Source: Epiperipatus broadwayi (Eukaryota; Onychophora; Udeonychophora; Euonychophora; Peripatidae). Taken from it: a stretch of 64,000 bases of DNA. Below are positions 25,301-36,791 of this stretch, in pieces. The translations under genes and the position numbers were made by a program. Numbering within the stretch: the first letter of the stretch is position 1; every line of letters begins with the position of its first letter. The notes beneath the pieces are model-generated. The model saw only the letters and a program-made list of their open reading frames with translations, searched no databases and had not been told where the DNA came from. Location: assembly GCA_028023455.1 (NCBI GenBank), contig JAQFVV010000111.1:3841416-3905415 (forward strand). The letters are read 5' to 3'.

Positions 25301-25972
25301 AAACACTTTTTAAAAAAAAAACCATTTACTGTACATATATGCATAGATAATCTTGCATTTCAACTGTCCTGCAGTCTTCTTCAGAGCTATGATGTAATGA
25401 ACACAATAAAGTACATAACTATATAAATAATACCATATAAAATATAAACAATAAAATAAATAAAAAAAACAAGCTAAAAAACAACACAACATATAACCAA
25501 ACAAAATAAAATTGAAATAAATATAATCAAACTCAAATAAAATAATTCAGTTAATATAAAATAAAATATACAATATAAATATAAATTATACATGTATATT
25601 TCCTGACTGTGTATATATATATATATATATACACACAATTATTAATTTAAATATATTATATTCATGTTTATTATTTTTAATAATCTCCTAATTACTTATA
25701 TTTCTTATAAACTTAAACTTTAGTTTTATTAGCCCACCTTAATTTTATTTGAATTTGATTATATTTATTTGTTTCTTTATGTTTTATTATATGTTGTGTT
25801 ATTTTTTAGATTTTTTTATTAATTTTATAATTTACATGGAATTATTTATAAAGTTATGTTTTTTTATTTTATTTTGTTTATTATATCATAGCTCTGAAGA
25901 AGACTGCATGATAGTTGAAATGTAAGATTGTGTATGCATATATAATAAAAGGTTTTTGCTAAAAAGTATTTA
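25301..25972. mobile_element. inverted-repeat element with Penelope-LTR-like motif
   Basis: About 80-bp inverted ends (about 25301-25393 and 25888-25972) enclose about 490 bp of AT-rich filler. The ends share AGCTCTGAAGAAGACTGCA and AGTTGAAATG, read outward from the centre on both sides. CTGAAGA, a short stem (ACTG...CAGT in the left copy) and GAAA is the order of a hammerhead ribozyme core half, and a similar motif is known in Penelope-like LTRs. The open frames here are low-complexity (25119-25313, 25310-25504) and not real genes. Confidence 0.5.
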
Positions 25973-26530
25973 AAGGACCATGCATAAATTGCATTTATAT
26001 AAGATATTATAGCAAAATAAAGGAAGTAGTTGAATTTGGTAATGTTAATAGAGATTGTTGTACTCCCAGAATCATCTTATGAAATGAGAACCTAACTCAC
26101 CACCATTATTTCATTCTTTTCATATGGTTATTAATTCTTCCCAGTTATTAATTCTAGATTATAGTTAATATAAACAAAGACCTTGATAATATTATTCTCA
26201 CATGTTAAACTTTTAGATTAAAATAATAGTTGCATTAAAAAAATCAAATCTTATACCAATCATATTCACAAAACTTTGATATTATTTCATTAATACAAGA
26301 ACTAAATTTCAACAACTATTAAGTATTAAAATGTCTGATTTGGATGTTCAGGGTTATATTATCCAAAATATAAAATTCTCTTAAGGAGTAAATTATACTT
26401 ACAAGTAAATCTATTCTTGGGTTTACTAAAAAAAAGATTCATAATTGGTTTCATGACAATAATTTTATTAATGATTTAACAAAATGGAATTGTCTACTTA
26501 TCAGAGAAATAAATTAAATTTGGAACATTA

Positions 26531-26682
26531 TAATAAATATATAATCTTGAAAGAAGTTGTTTAATGAATGACAGGAAGACTTAAAATAAGTTGCCAATTA
26601 AAATGATAATAAATATATAATCTTGAAATAAGTTGTTTAATGAATGACAGGAAGCCTTAAAATAAGTTGCGAATTAAAACTA
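26531..26682. repeat. 76-bp tandem duplication
   Basis: Units beginning TAATAAATATATAATCTTGA at 26531 and 26607 differ at a few bases (AAGAC/AAGCC, GCCAATT/GCGAATT). Confidence 0.85.
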
Positions 26683-26958
26683 AACTTCAAAGAAGGTTTA
26701 GACATTTGCTAGAAATTGTCACTTTAGGTCCTTTTGCGATGTAGTGAAAACAACACATGGACTTGAGTAATAGAATCACAATTATATTAAATTCAGCAAT
26801 GATATTTTCTTACACAATGGAAATGCTATTTTGAAAAGGTGAAAGAAATATTTTGATAATCTTTTGAATAATAACATTACAAAAATTGAGATGATGACTT
26901 GTAAGGATATACAATTTTATCTTTTATTCAAAAATATGGATTGGATAAAGATATTCAT

Positions 26959-27250
26959 CTTAGTAAAATCAAAATAGCTCTCTGTAATCTTAAAAATAGA
27001 AAATTGCTGGTTCTAACGAAATATCTGGGAAGTTTTAAAATATGGTGAAGATTCGTTAGCTTCAAAAATATTGGGATTTTTTTTTAGGAATATCCCAGTA
27101 TTCCTAAAAATATATCCATGAAGTTATGCCATCTGATGTCAAGGATTTTTATTTTTACCATTTAAAAAATAACAAGAATAGAGAAGACTATAATGATTAT
27201 AATCGAATATCATCTAATGTTGGGTCTATAGTGTGTGAATGGATCCATTG
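26959..27250 (+). pseudogene. decayed LINE reverse transcriptase fragment
   Basis: Pieces in shifting frames resemble the start of a non-LTR reverse transcriptase: LSKIKIALCNLKNRK at 26959, AGSNEISG at about 27006, GEDSLASKILG at about 27044, and NREDYNDYNRISS at about 27178. The family order is K.AI..LKN.KAPG.DEI..E.LK.GG..L, then a KGD..D..NYR.ISL block. At least two frameshifts and several stops separate them. The catalytic part (motifs A to C) is not visible downstream. Relation to the large LINE at 42370-49106 is not evident. Recognition is by eye. Confidence 0.45.
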
Positions 27251-27744
27251 TCATTATACCGAGATATATCTCTTGTAATGCTCGTATCGTAATCATTTCA
27301 TCTGGCTTTTAAATAAATGTTGATCAATCTACCCAGGTTTAATCAACTCAGCAATAATATATATGTGAGCGCGTATGTGTAACGAAAAAAGTAAAATTGA
27401 ATTACAAATGTAATATTATATCCATTATTTTAATGACTAAATATAGTCTAATCTAATAATAATTTTAAAAAGCAATATTAATAATTACTACTTTATACAT
27501 TATAGATTTTTTTTTGTTTAAAAAAGCAATTTTGCAGTTAATTAAAAACGTAGTTGCCTCTAGTTATTCATCTATATCTCAAAAAATTAATTTGTTGAAG
27601 AAAAATTCTATTTCAATCAAAATAAAACAATATCACCAATAAATTTATTATATATAAGCAAAAACAATTAAGCAACAAATAAAAATAAAAACAAATAAGT
27701 TTATGTTGTTTGAAAAACAAAAAAAAAAAAAAAAGCAAAACTCT
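27251..27744. other. AT-rich non-coding stretch
   Basis: No supportable feature; it ends in a 17-base A run at about 27719. Confidence 0.5.
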
Positions 27745-27852
27745 CCATACAGTAGTGCCACCCTGTACCAACCAGAGTAATCAATGAATGCCAGAAGGCT
27801 TGTGCATAAAATGCCTATCTTATGTGCTAGTAGAAGAGATAGTGATCATGTG
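27745..27852. mobile_element. fragment of foldback family A joined to LINE-like sequence
   Basis: 27745-27815 matches one arm of the family A palindrome (CTCTCCATACAGTAGTGCCA, ATGCCAGAAGGCTTGTGCAT). It then runs into GTGCTAGTAGAAGAGATAGTGATCATGTGA-like sequence (27820-27850). The latter is almost the same as 47794-47821, LINE ORF1 DNA lying just beyond the palindrome at 47512-47781. Confidence 0.6.
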
Positions 27853-27931
27853 AAACAAAAAAAAGGTTGGGGGAGTAATTAAATAAAGCAAACATTATAA
27901 ACTTGAGATTAAAACATATATATATATATAT

Positions 27932-30000
27932 TGTACCGGTAAAAATCACCATGCTTAATCACACACAGTAATCCGAATTCAAACCCAGTCCACGTCTAGG
28001 AATAAATTCCCAAATGCAAACTAAATTCAAACCCAAAACCCTGGCATGACCCACCAATGACAACATTACAATGGTACGGGGTTTTCCCTTTACTAGCTCA
28101 TCGAAAAACACAGACTAAATTACCTACAATCAGCTAGTTCATAGATATCTTATAGTCGGGATATTGGTACGGCTGATAATTTAATGTATATATTTAAGTT
28201 GTCGATACAGACAGCAGGTGATTGAATAGATTTTGAGAGTAATAATGCAAGAGAGACAAAATTAGGTTAGATAAATTTTTAATAAATTATTGAAAGCATT
28301 GAATAATATTATTTACAGGTACGGTAAAACTCTCATATGTATTTTATAATAAATTGCTGCTAGTCATCAATAATCGGTTTGTACTGATTAACAAACTCAT
28401 GCCAATATTTATATGTTTAAATGGTTGTACAGGTTGATATGAGAATCAGAGTAATTGGAGCACTTGAAATATTTAACTACTAGTTTATATTAAGTTGTTT
28501 TATTTAATAGATTCAAACCATTGCGTATACGGATAAATGGGAGGCGGTTTTATATAAAAATATAATATATAATACTGATGTACTGATGGTTGCAGGGATT
28601 AAGGTATACTACAAATAATAACTTGCGGTGCATTGACAGAATACCGGGCGGCTTGTACTTTGACAAGTCTTAATGCCCCCAAGTAGATCCGGGACACTAC
28701 AACCAGCCGGGCTCATTTTCGAACCCCGGTGATCCAAGAGATTACCTGGAGAAGAATTTCTTTCTCTCCAAGTGGTAGTAAAACGAGACGCCAGCTTAGG
28801 CGAAGGTAAAGGCATTGCCACAGTAGCATCGAGGAAGAGTGATCGGAAGTGGATTTTAAAACAAAATTATATAAAACCTTTTCTCTCCGTAACATTTTCT
28901 ACGCAACAGTCCGATATAACTATTCAATAAAAACATGGCAAAATCAAACGATCGCAAAAGTAATAATTAATTAATTTCACTCTGAAACCCATAACTCCCC
29001 AGATTGTTCGGAAGGTAATAATAGCAATAACATATTCACTTGTCATCATTACTCCGTAATAATATATAAAAAAAAATAATAAAATTTTAGACTATTTTAA
29101 ATATTTGAGATTTGGAGTATAGATTAAAATATCAGGACAAAGTAAAAGAAACAATAAAAATATTTGAATATCTCTCAACTCAACATAAATGAAACCATTT
29201 TTTAGTTCGATACAAGAAAATTACTTTTAAAATGAATATAATAAATATTATGAGATAAACTTTACTGACTTTAATTAGAGTTGAGAAATATTATTATTGG
29301 CATCGTTTTGTTTGTAAAATAAGTAATAGTAAAAATATAAATGTATTCACAAATGGATTATTAGAAGGCAAAAATATTAATAATTATCATCTAAAGACTA
29401 GAGCACAGAAATATTAGAGAAGGAATTTACTGACAGGTTTTAGTGTAACATTTTCAAATGGAAAACAAGAAATTTACATGCAATTAATTAGGTTTACAGA
29501 TTAAATATAAAATTATTACTGAGAGGAAAGTTAAAAAGTTCATGTAACAAAAGTTACCATTCTTTCTTCATCCGGCTTTTCTTTTTGCGGTGATATGTAT
29601 GAAGAACGTAGGCGTGCATTTTGAATTTCTTAGAACGGCATGGTTAATTTAAATGTTGGAATTTGGAAGACTGGAAGCACGGAAAACATTACAGATCAGC
29701 GGTATGAAAGATTTAAATTGGCAGAACAGGGATCAGCTTCTTGGACTTAGCCCATCATGATTGCAGTTAACCGGGCAACTTCTTAATAATGGTTGAAGTG
29801 ATTTCTCTGGCACAACTACTTTGCTGTAGCTTGAGATGATCTAAGCACAGCCAAGTCAAAAGTTAGAGTGTCCTTATATTATATTAAAGATGGCTACGGT
29901 TGACCTTTCTGCCTAGTTTTGTTCATGACTCCGCCTCCTTTGATTTCCTGGCCTCCAGCAATATCTAATTTTTGACTATACAATAGCATTTGCCTTTCTT
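27932..30000. other. GC-richer block, possible LTR-type element
   Basis: It begins TGTACCGGTAAAAATCACC right after (AT)n and is clearly more balanced in base composition than its flanks, mainly at 27932-28200, 28520-28900 and 29560-29990. Near 28707-28729 lies a CCGGG...CCCGG hairpin enclosing TTCGAA, like a tRNA T-arm or B box. A TATATTATATTAAAG sequence occurs at about 29877. The minus-strand reading ends CCGGTACA at 27932, similar to the CGGTTACA end of the LTR at 11657. It could be the 3' LTR of the minus-strand gag element at 30713-31411. I cannot find a matching second LTR. The open frames at 28609-28895 have no motif. Confidence 0.35.
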
Positions 30001-30712
30001 GATAAGATTTCTACGTTTCTCATTTCCATTGTTCGGTTTTCATTTATTTTTAAATTTAATACATGATTCTAAATTGACAAAACAATTACATCAGAATTCG
30101 TGAATACAAAAATATACATTCATTATGTTAATTCATCAAAGTACAAATTAATTATCCTATACATTTTGTACAAGTAAGATTTTGATTAAAAATACTGATC
30201 AAAGGAATGTGACTTTTGATCAGAATTTTTAAATGACTTTGTATAATTTGCAAAATTAAAATTTAAAGAAAATATACACGCAATTGAAACTTTTAAATTG
30301 AACTAATATAAATCCACAAACCACACACACACAAATATTATTTATCATGATTTGTGACATTTATACTCATACTCTTTACATTAAATTCTTTTTAAACAAA
30401 CACAAAATAAATAGTGGTTTAGAATTACCGTTCTTAAATGACAACCATGAAACTAAGATCGATTCTTCGATCTGTCTGTTTCATTTCTTCCTACTTAAAA
30501 AAAAAATAACAAAAAAAAATGTTTATACATATTTTACAAAGTTGATCGACTTTGGAGAACAGTCTGGGTGAGAGTTTGAACCTAAACATGGGTGTGGAAT
30601 GATACATTTTATCAATCATTTGTATATTAATGTCCATTGGTCTTTACTCATCATCTGAAACATTTATAACATAGTGGTCGTTTACCGGGTTATCCCAAAA
30701 TTAGTTTGTTTT
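30001..30712. other. non-coding stretch downstream of the gag fragment
   Basis: AT-rich, with a short CA run at about 30323. On the minus strand it follows the gag stop, but no protease or reverse transcriptase motif is visible. The frame at 30347-30571 (+) is low-complexity. Confidence 0.45.
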
Positions 30713-31411
30713 CTATGTTCTCCCTGGGTCAGGAGGTATATAAGGCTTTAATTGTCTCACGTTGTAATGACTCTGCTCCCATTCCCTTTTTGTTGGAGAC
30801 ATATCCCCATAATCAATCTGGTTTAAAAGCTCAATAGTTTTTTCAAACGACATGGGACAGCTTCCCAGCATCATTCTTTGTACCCATGGTGGTAAATTAT
30901 GCACAATAATCCGGATAATGTGCTGATCAGTGTACTTAAAAGCAGTAAGAGATTTAAGTATTGTCACTTGGTGAATGAAGAATGCTGCATAACCCTGTCT
31001 GTTGTTTTCATTATATTTTTGGCTGGAGAGCTTGTGTAAAAGTCCCTCCTGCTTCTCTTCACTCCAATACCTTTTTAAAAGGGCATTTTCATAACCTTGA
31101 ATTGTAATCGGTGGGTTTTTCAATAATTTCCACCAAGCATTCGCGGATTCCTTTAAATAATGGCTGGCTACTGTTATTTTCTCCTTCTCGGTCATTTGGT
31201 GTAAGCATAAAAATTCCTTGACACTATCCAAATGTACATCTGGATTTTCTCCGGGGTCGCCTTTAAATATTTGAATATGAATGGATGACCCAAAGTATGG
31301 TATATTACTCATCCTCATTTGGGGATTTATTGTCTGTTCTACTTTTATTTCTTTTCCTTTGATAACTGGCCATGTGATTTTGTAAAAAGAAACATTTTCA
31401 TAAGAATCCAA
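30713..31411 (-). pseudogene. retrotransposon gag (Ty3/gypsy type) fragment
   Basis: A 232-codon open frame with the retrotransposon gag (capsid) pattern: FKGDPGENPDVHL near residues 50-62, ...VASHYLKESANAWWKLL at about 81-98, YENALLKRYW at about 107-116 and a ...GYAAFFIHQ...L block at about 139. The family signature is ..L.G.A..W...L followed by .W..F...L...F. It would form the capsid shell of a retrotransposon. No zinc knuckle follows, the frame stops at TAG straight after PPDPGRT, and no pol is found. There is no ATG at the N-terminus: the frame continues upstream of 31411 without a start to a stop about 45 bases further, and the first internal ATG codons are near residues 32-34. So this is a truncated relic. 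Neighbouring LTRs are not resolved. Confidence 0.7.
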
Positions 31412-31449
31412 TAAAGAATGAAAGTCTGTTGATGTATTAAATAAATATT

Positions 31450-31987
31450 TTATTTATAGTGTGTTTGTCTGTTTTAATTGTGTTTTGAATTGATTATTTT
31501 AAACTTTATATAAAGATGAAAATGTTATAATTTTTACATGTTATATCATTTAATACAGCGAAACAATTACACATTTTTAGATGACAGAAAAATATTATTA
31601 TGATTTTTACCATTTATTTCAATAAAATATTTTCTAAATTTCAATATTAATAAATTTCTGAGTGTATTATTAATTTAAAAAATTGGTTTTTATAAAAAAA
31701 TATTGCAAATCTTTTTGCATATATATAACAGTGAAACTTACTAAACAGATAAATCAATAAAATATTATTAATAGAAAAATCAAGTTAAATAAAAAATATT
31801 ATACATATAACAATTGTGCAATAAAAAAAAAACTTTTCACTAAAATATATTTATTCCTACTATGATTATGATCTTTTTTTTTTCCTTTTCATGTATGTAA
31901 AAAAATGAATATGCCGTAAAATTGAAACTAAATAAATAAATCAATAGAATATCACTAATGTAACAAAAAGCATTTTTCATATAATTG

Positions 31988-32020
<33 letters not shown>

Positions 32021-32191
32021 ATATTTATGGAATAATAAATTTCGAATGCATATAGAAAAATAATAATTTACTAGCCACTTTTTTTGGAGTAATTTTAATA
32101 AATTTTCAAATAAGGTCCTCTCATATATAAACATTACATATTCAACAGCAAGGGCTTATTTAGCATTATTAAAAGTTATAGATATGATATA
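31450..32191. other. AT-rich non-coding stretch
   Basis: Simple A/T sequence with a short (CA)n(TA)n run at about 31990. No feature supportable. Confidence 0.5.
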
Positions 32192-32415
32192 TAATATTTA
32201 AACAGCATTAAACTGTTGCACATGCACTTTGGATTTTAACTATAAAATGAATGAATACTAACACTTCAAACACATGATAAAGTCTTTGGAAAAGATATAA
32301 TGGCCATTATATCTTTTCCAAAGACTTTATCATGTGTTTGAAGTGTTAGTATTCATTCATTTTATAGTTAAAATCCAAAGCACATGTGCAACAGTTTAAT
32401 GCTGTTTAAATATTA
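32192..32415. mobile_element. 224-bp palindrome
   Basis: Near-perfect inverted repeat centred at 32303/32304 (TGGCCA). Outer ends are TAATATTTAAACAGC and GCTGTTTAAATATTA. The arms differ by about one base (CATGCAC versus GCACATG). There is no loop, so the DNA can form a complete cruciform. No ORF. Probably a foldback element with a TA or TTAA-like target, which the palindrome itself hides. Confidence 0.8.
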
Positions 32416-32690
32416 CAGTTTATAAACATCACGCTATATAAAATAATTGACTTATTTAGATATGATTTATATAATATTTAAAATCAAGGTTTGAGTGTTA
32501 GATGCATATTTATAATTTTTCTTTCAGTAGTTAGGCTACTATGCATAAAATTACTTTTAGGTAATTATTAATCGAGCTATTTTTAGTGTAAAAAAAAACA
32601 TCATAAAAAAAACTATTACCAAGTAGATAGATTGCTGATTAATGTCGTCATTACAGTTTCATAATAGTTGTAAAAAATTTTACTCTGCAG

Positions 32691-32832
32691 TGGAGTGTTT
32701 AGTAGTTTTTTTTTTCACGTGTCAAAGTATCGACCGGGATGACCGGGAAGAGAACCCGCAATCCCGGGACAACTGCTTGTAAGGCAGCTGTGCTGACCAC
32801 TCGGCCACCAACACCTGGAGTGTTTAGTAGTT
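32691..32832 (-). mobile_element. minimal tRNA-derived SINE with 17-bp TSD
   Basis: The 17-bp repeat TGGAGTGTTTAGTAGTT occurs at 32691-32707 and 32816-32832. Between them, on the minus strand, are a tRNA-like head, a short unique body and a poly(A) tail of about eight A. The head has an A box (TGGCCGAGTGGT), an anticodon arm CTGC-CTTACAA-GCAG (anticodon UAC, as in tRNA-Val) and a B-box-like GGGTTCTCTTCCCG. The inserted part is only 108 bp. The T loop departs from TTCGAAT and the acceptor ends do not pair well, so it is not a working tRNA gene. Whether it is a SINE family or a single tRNA retropseudogene depends on finding other copies. The 61-codon frame at 32739-32924 (+) is incidental. Confidence 0.8.
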
Positions 32833-34500
32833 GTATCTTTAAACCTACATGTATCACATATAAATATCACAAATTATATGGGCATTCAAATAATGGAATT
32901 ATACATTTTCTCTTAAAAAGCTAACTTTATATTTATGCAGTGTGTTCTAATATCAAAATGTTTGTTTATAATATCATTTACACAATTAAAAATTATGCTT
33001 TTTAAATTTAAATTATAAGCTGATTTTAATAAAGCTGCACAGACATTTCTAAAATGATATTTATTTTAATAAATATCATAGTCAAATTTTCTAACCATAT
33101 AAAATCTTGGGCTTAAAAGAAAATGAATTTATTTTTATTAGAAAGAGGAATTATTATGCCATTAGAAAGAATTGCATTAATTTATATCTATTACTTTGAA
33201 GAATTTTAGTGGTGATGTAAATAATTTTAAAGTTTATCAAATATGCAATGCTAAGAACATTCCTAGGATAATCAGATCTGGATAAGTTACTATGGTAATT
33301 CATAAGTAAGCTTTCTTAAGAATTATTGACACCAATTTGCAAATAATGACTACATTTGGTTATATCAAATGTCAGCAAAATCGATTAATACTGATATGAC
33401 AAAAAGTGGAAATTATTTGGAAGTTCATTTAAATGAATTTTTAGGAATCTTATTTCTGAACTATCTTAGTAATGTATTTGGATGTGTTTGTTCTATGAAA
33501 AGGATCTATTGGTTTAATAAGAAATTTATTACTATCATTTAACATACAGATATATAAATTATTATTATTGGTAAGTTTATACTTCAATGGTACAATAGAA
33601 CTATTAAAAAAATTTATAAAAAGCATTTAATATGCATTTGAATTCGAACAAGTCTTATCATAAAGTTTTATTCTTTCTAGTGCATTAAGTGTCATGAATA
33701 AATAAATATTTAATGATTTCCACTTATGACAGATTTATTTTTCAAAAATTATTCTTCGGTTTAACTTCTTAAAAAATGTAAAAGTTATAATAGATGATCA
33801 TCTTTTGATTAATCAAACTTTTCTATAGAGCTAACTAAAAAGCGTTACTTTATATTTAAAAGCCATTCAGGAAGAGATCCTAATATAAATTATTATAATA
33901 ATCATAATAAGTGTACTTCTAAGTACATTTGCAATAAGCAGAATATCATTTCTCATAAAAATCTGCTTACTACATATTGACTATTATCTGTATATTGTAA
34001 TTACATAGAATGTAGCCATCCCTCCTCCCTAGAACCATTAACATTTATGTTAAAACTGCAAGGATAACCCTTGCTCCTGGGACAAAATAGGCACTGAGAA
34101 AAAATAAGAATGATCATCTTATTTTCAAACTCAAATGAACTTATATGAGTCAATCTTAAGTGTCTAAAAGTGTGTGTGAATATATAAATTAGTCACTTTA
34201 TATTATTTGGACATTGGATTTTAATGTTGATTCAAGTAAGAATAGTAATCAGAACATAACCCCACACTTTGAAGTATTCTCTAGCTCAGAATTTTTATTG
34301 AACCTGCTATCTATTACTAAGACCATGGACAGCACAATAGTTTATAATAAAATAAATCAATTTAAATGATGACACAAAATATACAAAAATTTTTAGCAAC
34401 TTCAGTAAAATTATCTTTTTTAGCTAAATCATTTTTGAGATATAAAATTGTTAGTTAATTACATCATTATAGTGTTTCTGTTTTGTTGTTTTTAATGAAT
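32833..34500. other. AT-rich non-coding stretch
   Basis: No coding or repeat feature visible on either strand. Confidence 0.5.
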
Positions 34501-34769
34501 TTGTCATCTGCTAAATTTTCCTTCAGTTGAAGAAACAGTAACTGAAACTGTGCAAGAAGTTAATGATGAGTCAGATATCAGCAAACTTATCTTGCAATTG
34601 TAGTCTAACATGGCTTTTTTTAGTGTCACAAATTCACTTGAGAAAATTTTTAACGTAAAGAATTTGATGTTTTCTGACAAATTTTCATATTTGGCAGTAA
34701 ACTGATCATTATATATGTTCTAAAATTTCTAAATATATGAGAGATGTTTACATATGGTATCTAATGTTT

Positions 34770-35030
34770 ACATCTTGCCTTTAATTCATTGATAGTAAAG
34801 CACAATATTAGGTGAACTATGAAAAATTTGAATTTTTTTTTAGGTTGTAAAAAAGTTTTTTGATTTTCATAAAATTGAGGATCCATCTCCAACACTTCAT
34901 CAACTAATTTTTTATTTTGAGCAACAATTGCCCATGCGGTATTAAGAGCTACACTTCTTGCATTAAGTCTTGTAAGAATCTTTTTATATGAATAACCATT
35001 TATAAGTTTGTCAAAAATAACCCTCTTTTC
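34770..35030 (-). pseudogene. possible decayed coding fragment, unrecognised
   Basis: On the minus strand one frame is open for about 88 codons and has a mixed composition unlike nearby chance frames. It includes IFDKLINGYSYKKIL, RLNARSVALNTAWAIVA and DEVLEMDPQFYEN. It has no ATG upstream of the Met in EMDP and ends in a lysine/phenylalanine-rich stretch. Another minus frame, about 34510-34715, is also unusually long (contains NDQFTAKYENLSENIKF). I recognise no family. A domesticated or transposon-derived protein, or an exon of a host gene, are both possible; chance is not excluded. Confidence 0.3.
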
Positions 35031-35039
35031 TTAAACCTT

Positions 35040-36296
35040 GAATGTGGTTATAATTAGTATTCAAAGGAGTGAAATTTGATTATAATAGCAGGGATGATAC
35101 TTAATTATTATTCCATGCTACTCACACTTTCAAATAAAATAAAACTTAACAATTCTTTAAATCAAAACTATTAAATATATAATGTTGAGAATATATAATA
35201 AAATTGAACAATCAGTGTTTATTTATGGAGTTAATAAAACTATGACATACTACACTTTATTATTTTAATTTGTAATCTTGTTTGATTGATATGTTACAAA
35301 TATCACTACTAGTATCAATGATTGATTGATTTATATTAACAATGTGAAAATTAGATCAAAGAGGAGGTTTTTTGTTTTTAGCAGCTGTTACAAATAAAGT
35401 AATATTTATTTGCAAGTGTGTTAAGTGAATCGTAAATCTATTCAGAGATTATTTATATGTGTAAATTAAATAGAAGTAACGACTTTTCATGAGCCATGAA
35501 TAAACAGCACTCGTAGTCAATAAATATTAATAAAGAAAAGTGGCCAAACATTCATTGAATATTGATGTACTTAAATACATTGTCATTAATGCAATATTTA
35601 AAAGCTGGTTTATCTATAAGCATCACACTCTATTTTCATTGATTGGGATCGATAAACATTAATTTAAACATATCAAAACATAAAGAATGGATGATTGCCT
35701 TTTTTACTATTAACATTTATTGGTGTGTGAGTATTTCTTATTTATGGCTTGTAAAAATGGGTTATTTCCATTTAATTTACACACATATATATATATATAT
35801 ATATATTGGGCTATTCATATTAATTATTAACACACATGTATATATATATAACATTACGACACCCATCATGTTTAAGTAAAGCAATAAAATATCAATAAAC
35901 TATTGTAAAGGCAACACCACAATTAGATAAAAAATAAGATTAATTTAATACTCTTGTTTAAGATCTTTAAATAGATCATATTAAAGTCAGATTAAAACAC
36001 AATATAATTAAATCTGGATAGAAGTGTAAATAAACATTATTGCAGTAGATGGAAATAAACAGTTTGAAGACAGATTAATAGGCAATCATTTTTACAATCT
36101 TTCAAATAAACTTGATTACTAAGGTTTACACTTCGTGACATTACTGTAATAAGAATCACAGCTTTTGAAGAATTTTTATCAGAGAGTGAATTAGAAATTT
36201 ATCAAATATTTATGAGTGACAATATACATGATCTAGGAATAATATCCTCTTTTTTCTTTTTAGTATTATGGATAGAATTCCTCTTTTAATAGAGTA
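35040..36296. other. AT-rich non-coding stretch
   Basis: Short (TA)n runs at about 35786 and 35839. The upstream part of the Penelope-like element should lie toward the right end, but I can read no reverse transcriptase motif here. Confidence 0.45.
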
Positions 36297-36791
36297 ATTT
36301 TGCCTTACATAAGGGGGGTTACTGATAAAATCAGTAGAAGACTATCTTGTTTTAATAAAGACTACTTTTTCTACTGGCAAAAAAATTGGTGATTTTTTTT
36401 GTATAAACCTAAAGACAGAATATTTTTGGAACACCAAGGACTTTATGAAATTTCATGTTATCAGTGCTCAAGAGGCTATGTGAGTCAGTCTAATAGATGA
36501 ATTAATGTCAGAATTAAGGAACATAGAAATGCTTTTCATCAAAAAATTAGCACATCAGCTTTTACTTCCCATTATTTAGAAACTGGTCACAAACCTAATT
36601 TTGACAATACAAAAATACTTGCTAATTTGGAAAGATATGATTTAAGAACCACGAGAGAGTCAATTGAAATATTAAAAAGACCTACTGGTTTAAATAGGGC
36701 TGATGAAGCACAACATATTCCAGCTATGTGGAAAACTCCCATTTTATCTAATATTAACTTAAAATTAATAGGTAAAAATACTGAGAAATAA
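36297..36791 (+). pseudogene. Penelope-like element fragment with GIY-YIG domain
   Basis: The fragment starts with ILPYIRGVTDKISRRL, the linker that follows the reverse transcriptase thumb in Penelope-like elements. After a frame disturbance (KTTFSTGKKIGDFF is in another frame, ending in a T run at 36393-36400) it continues in the first frame as KPKDRIF and a GIY-YIG nuclease: GLYEISCYQC (GIY half), GYVSQSNR (YIG half, here Y-V-S), RIKEHRNA, HYLETGHKPNFDNTKIL, and ESIEILKRPTGLNRADE, stop at 36789. One in-frame TGA at 36498-36500 interrupts the domain. In life this enzyme nicks the target DNA for insertion. The copy is dead: frameshifts, the TGA and a changed YIG core. No reverse transcriptase is readable upstream. 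The opposite-strand frame 36587-36859 is a shadow. Confidence 0.8.

Noticed and set aside
32739-32832. Functional tRNA gene
   Set aside because: The T loop is degenerate, the acceptor stem does not pair, and a poly(A) tail with TSD shows it is a retroposed copy.
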